Positions 33,785-38,513 of a stretch of DNA of 38,513 nt are shown here, one piece after another (positions within the stretch are counted from its first letter, which is position 1; each line of letters starts with the position of its first letter). A program made the translations under genes and the position numbers. The notes below the pieces were generated by a model, which searched no databases, was not told the DNA's origin, and saw nothing but the letters and a program-made list of their open reading frames with translations. This stretch comes from Firmicutes bacterium UBA2116 (GTDB lineage: Bacteria > Bacillota > Clostridia > Tissierellales > Sedimentibacteraceae), in assembly GCA_002331025.1 (NCBI GenBank), contig DCYG01000045.1:94054-132566 (forward strand). Direction: 5' to 3'.

Positions 33785-34650
33785 CGATGTATTCAATGCC
33801 ACTATACAGACCGCCCAGTGAGGCAAGAAGTTTAATAATCCAGATAACTGAGGGCTGTTCACACAACAAATGCAGGTTTTGCTACATGTATAAATGTAAG
33901 CAGTTCAGATTAAAATCGGATGATGAAATAAAAGAACACATAAACGAATTGAAAGCGTATTATAAAAACCCGGACAGGATTTTTTTAGCAGACGGAAATG
34001 TGTTATGCTTAAAAACAGATAAATTAATCAGTCTGTTAAATTATATAAAGGCTGAATTTCCATCGGCTCAAAGAATCAGCTCTTATTCGGGACCATTGGA
34101 TTTAATTAGAAAAACAGATGAAGAATTAAAACTCATAAAAGAACACGGCTTAGAGCTTTTGTATCTCGGAGTTGAAAGCGGCTCGGATAAAGTTCTTTCA
34201 ATGATGGAAAAGGGTGTTAATCAGCGTGAGATGATTGAAGCAGGTCAAAAGGCGGTAAAAGCAGGATTTAAACTTTCATGCATGATTATCTCGGGACTTG
34301 GCGGAGAAGAGTTTATGGAAGAGCATGCCGTAGAATCCGCAAAAGTTATTTCGGCAATAAACCCACGTTACTTTTCATTGTTGAGGTTAGTTGTTGAAGA
34401 AGAATCAGAGCTTGCAGATGACGTAAGACGAGGTAAGTTTAAATTACTGAATCCGATCCGGATATTGGACGAAAATATAATCATGCTTGAAAATATGGAG
34501 TTAACTGACTGTATATTCAGAGCAAACCATGTTTCAAATTATTTGAATCAAGCGGGTGTATTGAACAGAGATAAAGATATGCTGGTTGAACGATTGAAAA
34601 AGTTCAGAGAAAGCAATGAGTTCATACCTATGGGTAATGATAGGTTGTAA
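33781..34650 (+). CDS. Radical SAM protein
   Basis: This 289-residue protein has an Fe-S/SAM cluster site near the N terminus, EGCSHNKCRFCYMYK, with C26, C31 and C34 (C-x4-C-x2-C). The glycine-rich SAM-binding region and the YLGVESGSDKVLSMMEKGV segment are typical of the radical SAM barrel in HemN/Elp3-like proteins. The family is commonly annotated only as radical SAM; the substrate is unknown. The gene starts within the murA stop codon, so expression is tied to murA. ATG 33787 is an alternative start two codons in. Confidence 0.85.
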   Translation: MTMYSMPLYRPPSEARSLIIQITEGCSHNKCRFCYMYKCKQFRLKSDDEIKEHINELKAYYKNPDRIFLADGNVLCLKTDKLISLLNYIKAEFPSAQRISSYSGPLDLIRKTDEELKLIKEHGLELLYLGVESGSDKVLSMMEKGVNQREMIEAGQKAVKAGFKLSCMIISGLGGEEFMEEHAVESAKVISAINPRYFSLLRLVVEEESELADDVRRGKFKLLNPIRILDENIIMLENMELTDCIFRANHVSNYLNQAGVLNRDKDMLVERLKKFRESNEFIPMGNDRL

Positions 34651-34660
34651 TTAAAAGGAT

Positions 34661-34802
34661 GAGATTTCGCTATCGCTTAGGATGACAGATACCGTCATTC
34701 TGAACGCAGTGAAGAATCTCATCTTTTGACATACGAGATCCTTCGCTCGCTCAGGATAAGCGACTGACACCAAATTAAAATTTGGGTCATCATCTGCTTA
34801 TC
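34661..34802. repeat. Composite intergenic repeat between the radical SAM gene and lysE
   Basis: Inverted arms GAGATTTCGCTATCGCTTAG then GATGACA and GTCATTCTGAACGCAGTGAA then GAATCTC are followed by ACGAGATCCTTCGCTCGCTC. The 45-bp palindrome comes next (34755-34802, GATAAGCGACTGACACC...GCTTATC). An extra CAT triplet (CATCAT) is present compared with the other copies. The lysE stop lies inside it. Confidence 0.82.
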
Positions 34803-35404
34803 TCAAAAAAGCTTATTCCTAATTTTATACCATAATAAATTATAACCGCTCCGCATATTACGTTAATTATTTTTAACGCCCTTTCATTAAATGCCTTCTT
34901 AAATACACTTACAATTGTTCCAAGTGATAAAAACCATGTTAATGATGCCAATGAAGCACCAATTATAAAGTATTTTGCCATATCTGCCGAAAGTGAAGCC
35001 CTGAATCCGCCGAAAAGCATTGTTCCGTCTATGAGTGCCTGCGGATTTGCCCATGTTACAAAAAAGCAGGCTAAAGCAACTTGAGCGAAGGTCTTCTTGG
35101 TTTCTATCGTATTGTCCAGCTTTGGGTCAGAACGTATCAGCCCTATACCAATCCAAATTATTGCAACGGAGCCTAGACCTAAAAGCAATGTTTTTACAAT
35201 GGGAACTGCTTCGATCAATGCACCCATTCCGAAAAAGCAGGCAAGGGCCAATGAAATATCAAAGAATATGGTTATGAGTGCAACCATGTACAGTCTTGAT
35301 TTTGGCTGGGTCATTGCCGTATTGATTACATACATATTTTGCATGCCTATCGGAGCAACGTATGCGATACCAACGGTAAATCCTTTTATAATTGTCTGAA
35401 TCAT
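34790..35404 (-). CDS. LysE family amino-acid exporter
   Basis: This 204-residue membrane protein has six helices and fits the LysE/ArgO family. The N terminus is typical (GFTVGIAYVAPIGMQNMYVINTAM), with the conserved APIGPQN-like motif here reading APIGMQN. The second-half motif is TWANPQALIDGTML. LysE and ArgO export basic amino acids; the substrate here is not certain. AGAGAGGTATTTC precedes the ATG. The last codons (EISR) and the TGA stop are encoded by the palindromic repeat, so the natural C terminus may have been altered by element insertion. Confidence 0.88.
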   Translation of the reverse strand: MIQTIIKGFTVGIAYVAPIGMQNMYVINTAMTQPKSRLYMVALITIFFDISLALACFFGMGALIEAVPIVKTLLLGLGSVAIIWIGIGLIRSDPKLDNTIETKKTFAQVALACFFVTWANPQALIDGTMLFGGFRASLSADMAKYFIIGASLASLTWFLSLGTIVSVFKKAFNERALKIINVICGAVIIYYGIKLGISFFEISR

Positions 35405-35487
35405 GAAATACCTCTCTTGATTAAATTTTTCGCCTGCATAAATAATATTACTTTATCGCAATAATGTCAATGAATGTCAAATTTCGG

Positions 35488-35510
35488 TCATGCTGAGCGA
35501 TAGTGATGTA
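35488..35510. repeat. Single, degraded repeat arm
   Basis: TCATGCTGAGCGATAGTGAT matches the 26-28 nt arm family without a partner arm. It lies between divergent genes lysE and the pseudouridine synthase. Confidence 0.55.
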
Positions 35511-35525
35511 TTTCCAAAACATCCG

Positions 35526-35553
35526 TTGACACATCATATACAAATGTTATAAT
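35526..35553 (+). promoter_or_regulatory. Sigma-A promoter of the pseudouridine synthase gene
   Basis: A perfect TTGACA at 35526-35531, a 16-nt spacer and a perfect TATAAT at 35548-35553. Confidence 0.8.
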
Positions 35554-35586
35554 GAATTAAAACAGGCTGTCATAACAGGGGTAATT

Positions 35587-36327
35587 ATGAAACTGAGAAT
35601 AGATAAAATTCTTTCTAATATGGGAGTTGGCTCAAGAAAGCAAATAAAGCAGGATGCAAAAAAGGGACATATTAAAATAAATGACGAGGTTGTAAAAGAC
35701 AGCTCAAAAATTGTAGACACCGACACAGACCAAGTAAAATACAAAAATGAAATAGTAAAATATGTTCAGTACATATATTTGATGATGAATAAACCAAGCG
35801 GAGTTGTTTCGGCAACAGAAGACAACTTTGATAAGACCGTTATAGATTTATTAAGCGGAGACGATAAAATATACAACCCGTTCCCCGTGGGACGTTTAGA
35901 TAAGGATACAGAGGGTCTTTTGTTGATTACAAACGACGGTCAACTTGCCCACGACCTGCTTTCACCAAGGAAACACGTTGATAAAACCTATTATGCTGAG
36001 GTTGAGGAGGAAATAACGGAGAAGGATGTAAAAGCATTTGCCGAAGGAGTTATACTAACCAATGAAAATTATAAAACTCTGCCTGCAAAGCTTCAAATAA
36101 TTGAATCCGGATATCCGTCATTCTGCTACGTAACCATAAAAGAGGGCAAGTTTCATCAGGTTAAAAGAATGTTTAATGCTGTAAACAATGAGGTAATATA
36201 TTTAAAGAGATTGTCAATGGGATCCTTGAGATTGGATGAAGGGTTGCAATCAGGAGAATACAGGCATCTGACGGATGATGAAGTTGAGCAATTAAAAAAG
36301 AGAGATTCCTCACTGCGTTCAGAATGA
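35587..36327 (+). CDS. rsuA: 16S rRNA pseudouridine synthase, RsuA family
   Basis: This 246-residue protein has an N-terminal S4 RNA-binding domain (residues 1-60, LRIDKILSNMGVGSRKQIK). An RsuA/RluB-type catalytic domain follows, with catalytic D105 in PVGRLDKDTEGLLLITNDG, the MNKPSGV motif and KEGKFHQVKRMF. In Firmicutes this subgroup is thought to make pseudouridine 516 in 16S rRNA; RluB/RluF-type activity is not excluded. The last ten residues (KKRDSSLRSE) come largely from a repeat arm that overlaps the 3' end. The ATG follows ACAGGGGTAATT. Confidence 0.88.
   Translation: MKLRIDKILSNMGVGSRKQIKQDAKKGHIKINDEVVKDSSKIVDTDTDQVKYKNEIVKYVQYIYLMMNKPSGVVSATEDNFDKTVIDLLSGDDKIYNPFPVGRLDKDTEGLLLITNDGQLAHDLLSPRKHVDKTYYAEVEEEITEKDVKAFAEGVILTNENYKTLPAKLQIIESGYPSFCYVTIKEGKFHQVKRMFNAVNNEVIYLKRLSMGSLRLDEGLQSGEYRHLTDDEVEQLKKRDSSLRSE
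36300..36327. repeat. Repeat arm overlapping the end of the pseudouridine synthase gene
   Basis: GAGATTCCTCACTGCGTTCA then GAATGA is one arm of the 26-28 nt family. It encodes the final residues and contributes the TGA stop. Confidence 0.75.
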
Positions 36328-36396
36328 GGAGGGCAAATATTACCTTATAGACATAATGCCATAAACAGGATAAAATGAGTCTAGGAGGTAATTACT

Positions 36397-36978
36397 ATGA
36401 AAATTATTTGTTTAGGTGACAGTTTAACATACGGATACGGAGTGAGAAGGTCAAAAGTTTGGACTAAGTTAGCGCAAGATAAGCTAGGCATTGAAATAGT
36501 CAATGAAGGAATATCCGGTGATACGTCAGGAGGCATGCTGAGCAGGCTTCACAGTTGCGTACACATGCAAAAACCGGATGCTGTATTTATAATGGGCGGG
36601 GTCAACGACTTAATTGCAGGGGCTGATTTGGGTGTGGTTAAAGCAAATATTATGTCAATGGTACATCAATCTGCAGCAAAACACATTGAACCTATTATAG
36701 GAATTCCTGTAGATATACAAGTAAACAGTATAATTAAAGAATGGTCTGAACTTACCGATTTTAATAAAATATCGGGAGAAATTAAAATATACCGTCAATG
36801 GATATTTAATTTTTGTAAAAGTTTTAATATAAAGTACATCGATTTTTATGAAAAAATAAAAAGGGCAGGCGACGAAATTATTTACATAGACGGCCTGCAC
36901 TTTAATGAACGTGGCAATGAAATAATGGCAGAAATTTTCTGCAATGAAATTCTCCCTAAAAATCCTCAACTACTATAA
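36397..36978 (+). CDS. SGNH/GDSL-type esterase or lipase
   Basis: This 193-residue protein has all four SGNH blocks: GDSLTYG with nucleophile S9, the Gly block (NEGISGDTS), GGVND with N70, and D165-x2-H168 in IDGLHFNERG. There is no signal peptide, so it acts in the cytoplasm. Substrates could be acyl esters, lysophospholipids or acylated sugars; none can be singled out. AGGAGGTAATTACT precedes the ATG. Its 3' end overlaps the convergent homoserine dehydrogenase gene by 23 bp. Confidence 0.9.
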   Translation: MKIICLGDSLTYGYGVRRSKVWTKLAQDKLGIEIVNEGISGDTSGGMLSRLHSCVHMQKPDAVFIMGGVNDLIAGADLGVVKANIMSMVHQSAAKHIEPIIGIPVDIQVNSIIKEWSELTDFNKISGEIKIYRQWIFNFCKSFNIKYIDFYEKIKRAGDEIIYIDGLHFNERGNEIMAEIFCNEILPKNPQLL

Positions 36979-38233
36979 TGCTGGCGATTTGAATTACAGA
37001 GTCAAAATTACCGATTTCTTTTAAGGCAGTATCAATATTTTTTCTTTCAGCATCATGAGTAATGAATACCAATGGCGCTGTGTTGTTGCCGTTTTTTTGT
37101 CTTTGGACAACTGAATTCAAGGATATGTTATTTTTTCCGAATACATTTGCTATTCTTGCCAATACCCCCGGCTTATCTATAACTTCAAATCTGATGTAAT
37201 ATTTTTTATAGGCCCTGTTAACTATTCTGTATTTATCGGTATTTATAATTTCATCATTATGCTTTCTGCATTCATTTTTAATAATAGATACTATATCATT
37301 TAATACAGCACTACCGGTAGGAAGCGAACCGGCTCCCTTACCATAAAGCATTATTTCTCCTGTGACGTTACCCTTCAAAAACACGGCATTAAATTCATTT
37401 TTTACAGTGGATAAGGGATGATCCGAAGGTATAAATGCAGGATGAACCCTTAATTCTATTTCGTCGTTTGTCTTGGACGCTGAAGCCAAAAGCTTAATAT
37501 TGTAACCTAATTCCTTTGCATAAACAATATCCTCTTTAGAAATTTTAGTAATACCTTCCTTAGGGATATCATTAACATTAATCCTCTGATTAAATGCAAT
37601 TGAAGATAGTATAGCTATTTTATATGCGGCATCGTCACCGTCCACATCCGAAGAAGGGTCAGCCTCCGCGAATCCCAGTCTTTGTGCTTCCCTGACAGCT
37701 TGCTCATATTCAAGGCCATTTTCCGTCATTTGTGTCAGAATATAATTAGTAGTTCCGTTAATTATTCCGGTTATTTGTTCGAATTCATTTACGGAAAGAT
37801 TTTCTGTAATAGTATTAATTATCGGAATACCACCGCCGACGCTGGCCTCGTACATTAATCTGACACCGTTTATACGTGCTAATTGTTCCAGCTCTTCGCC
37901 GTGAGTTGCTATAAGTGCCTTATTAGCCGTTACAACATGCTTTTTACCGTTCAGCGCGTTTTTTATATATTCATAGGCCTGATCTATACCTCCGATCAAT
38001 TCAACAATAATTTGGATATCAGCATTATTTATGATTTCATAAGCGTCTGTTGTATAGACATCTGCCGATAAATTTACATTTCTTTTTTTATTCACGTCCT
38101 TTACAAGAACCTTGCTGACAACTAATTGCTTATTTATATTTCCAACAACCTTTGTATTGTTAAGCTCAATAATATTTATAAGTCCTGACGCAACAGTTCC
38201 CATCCCCAATATTCCTAAGTTTATTGATTCCAT
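36956..38233 (-). CDS. hom: Homoserine dehydrogenase with C-terminal ACT domain
   Basis: This 425-residue enzyme reduces aspartate semialdehyde to homoserine on the way to threonine and methionine. A Rossmann NAD(P) site is at residues 6-17 (LGILGMGTVASG). The catalytic domain has the VVTANKALIATHG, INGTTNYILTQM and DVDGDDAAYKIAIL motifs. An ACT domain follows (YYIRFEVIDKPGVLARIANVF), usually for threonine feedback. Length is normal. CGGAGGACAAA precedes the ATG. No thrB, thrC or aspartokinase is visible. Its 3' end overlaps the SGNH gene. Confidence 0.96.
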   Translation of the reverse strand: MESINLGILGMGTVASGLINIIELNNTKVVGNINKQLVVSKVLVKDVNKKRNVNLSADVYTTDAYEIINNADIQIIVELIGGIDQAYEYIKNALNGKKHVVTANKALIATHGEELEQLARINGVRLMYEASVGGGIPIINTITENLSVNEFEQITGIINGTTNYILTQMTENGLEYEQAVREAQRLGFAEADPSSDVDGDDAAYKIAILSSIAFNQRINVNDIPKEGITKISKEDIVYAKELGYNIKLLASASKTNDEIELRVHPAFIPSDHPLSTVKNEFNAVFLKGNVTGEIMLYGKGAGSLPTGSAVLNDIVSIIKNECRKHNDEIINTDKYRIVNRAYKKYYIRFEVIDKPGVLARIANVFGKNNISLNSVVQRQKNGNNTAPLVFITHDAERKNIDTALKEIGNFDSVIQIASIIVVEDF

Positions 38234-38293
38234 TTTGTCCTCCGTTAATGTATTTAATTTATATACAAGTGTTTTTAAAACGAATATTTTAAT

Positions 38294-38322
38294 AATATAT
38301 CATGGTTTTTAATTAAATTCAA
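38294..38322 (-). promoter_or_regulatory. Probable promoter of hom
   Basis: On the minus strand, TTGAAT (38317-38322), a 17-nt spacer and TATATT (38294-38299), about 60 nt before the ATG. No T-box or other leader structure is evident. Confidence 0.55.
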
Positions 38323-38354
38323 TAAAATAATAAAAATAAATTCTATAAAATAAC

Positions 38355-38383
38355 TTGTACTTAAAAGTATGAATTGATATAAT
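38355..38383 (+). promoter_or_regulatory. Promoter of the gene at the right edge
   Basis: TTGTAC at 38355-38360, a 17-nt spacer and a perfect TATAAT at 38378-38383, 31 nt before the ATG. Confidence 0.65.
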
Positions 38384-38414
38384 AATAAAAAAAGTAGAAA
38401 CGAGGTATAGAACT

Positions 38415-38513
38415 ATGAGCTTGACGAGAGAAGATTTAAAAGCCATATCTGACCTGATTGAAGTAAAGCTGAATGAACAAGAAAGTAGAATGGATCAAAA
38501 GTTTGAAGCAATT
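38415..38513 (+). CDS. Start of a helical, probably coiled-coil protein (cut by the window)
   Basis: Thirty-three codons are visible, beginning MSLTREDLKAISDLIEVKL and continuing with charged heptad-like sequence (NEQESRMDQKFEAI). The CGAGGTATAGAACT site and an upstream promoter support the start. Similar short clostridial proteins are predicted coiled coils of unknown function. Nothing more can be said without the remainder. Confidence 0.65.
   Translation, partial: MSLTREDLKAISDLIEVKLNEQESRMDQKFEAI

Overview
The window is AT-rich, with dense gene packing, strong Shine-Dalgarno sites (GGAGG types) and many near-consensus sigma-A promoters. Gene content points to an anaerobic, spore-forming low-GC Firmicute of the Clostridia/Tissierellia type. 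The evidence is a dnaE-pfkA-pyk cluster, an SLH-domain surface protein, a cysteine-rich coat-like protein, a DUF1659/DUF2922 pair, a DUF2680 protein and a solitary adenine methylase resembling C. difficile CamA. A Sedimentibacter-like genome would fit, but the genus cannot be fixed from the sequence alone. The window is chromosomal; I see no phage, plasmid, complete insertion sequence, CRISPR array, tRNA or rRNA.

Layout. 0-4.4 kb: a DUF368 polyprenyl-phosphate transporter, the CstA carbon-starvation transporter and a cardiolipin synthase, each with its own promoter. 4.4-12.4 kb: dnaE, pfkA, a small S23-type four-helix-bundle gene wedged between pfkA and pyk and flanked by 11-bp-period repeats, pyk, and an AI-2E family transporter that appears to start at a non-AUG codon (AUU or AUA). 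12.4-15.3 kb: a secreted DUF2680 protein divergent from an OmpR/HisKA two-component system whose sensor carries a Met/His/Gly-rich outside loop. 15.3-19.1 kb: a Cys-rich coat-like protein, a cyclophilin behind a structured leader, and a LUD-domain protein divergent from peptidase T with overlapping promoters. 19.1-23.6 kb: a bicistron of a CamA-like orphan N6-adenine methylase and an SLH protein, then DUF1659 and DUF2922. 23.6-27.4 kb: D-serine dehydratase, histidyl-tRNA synthetase, and a pair of small Gate-domain membrane proteins. 27.6-32.3 kb: a GH26-like secreted glycoside hydrolase in one operon with a second two-component system, then a small holin-like protein. 32.5-38.5 kb: murA with a radical SAM gene, a LysE exporter, a 16S pseudouridine synthase, an SGNH esterase overlapping homoserine dehydrogenase tail to tail, and the start of one more gene.

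The most distinctive structure is in the repeats. Four families occur. (1) Arrays with an 11-bp period (consensus about GCRATWGAYWR), often as inverted pairs, lie around pfkA, the S23 gene, pyk and ppiB. (2) A 26-28 bp arm (TGTCATYCTGARCGYAGYGA followed by AGRATCTC) occurs mostly as inverted pairs. (3) A 45-bp palindrome, GATAAGCGACTGACACC...GCTTATC, occurs four times, always at the 3' end of a minus-strand gene; in three of the four its edge supplies the TAA stop codon. (4) A REP/BIME-like pair lies between dsdA and hisS. Families 2 and 3 join in the same order three times to form a composite element. All functional statements are read from sequence motifs and recalled family knowledge; no database search was run.
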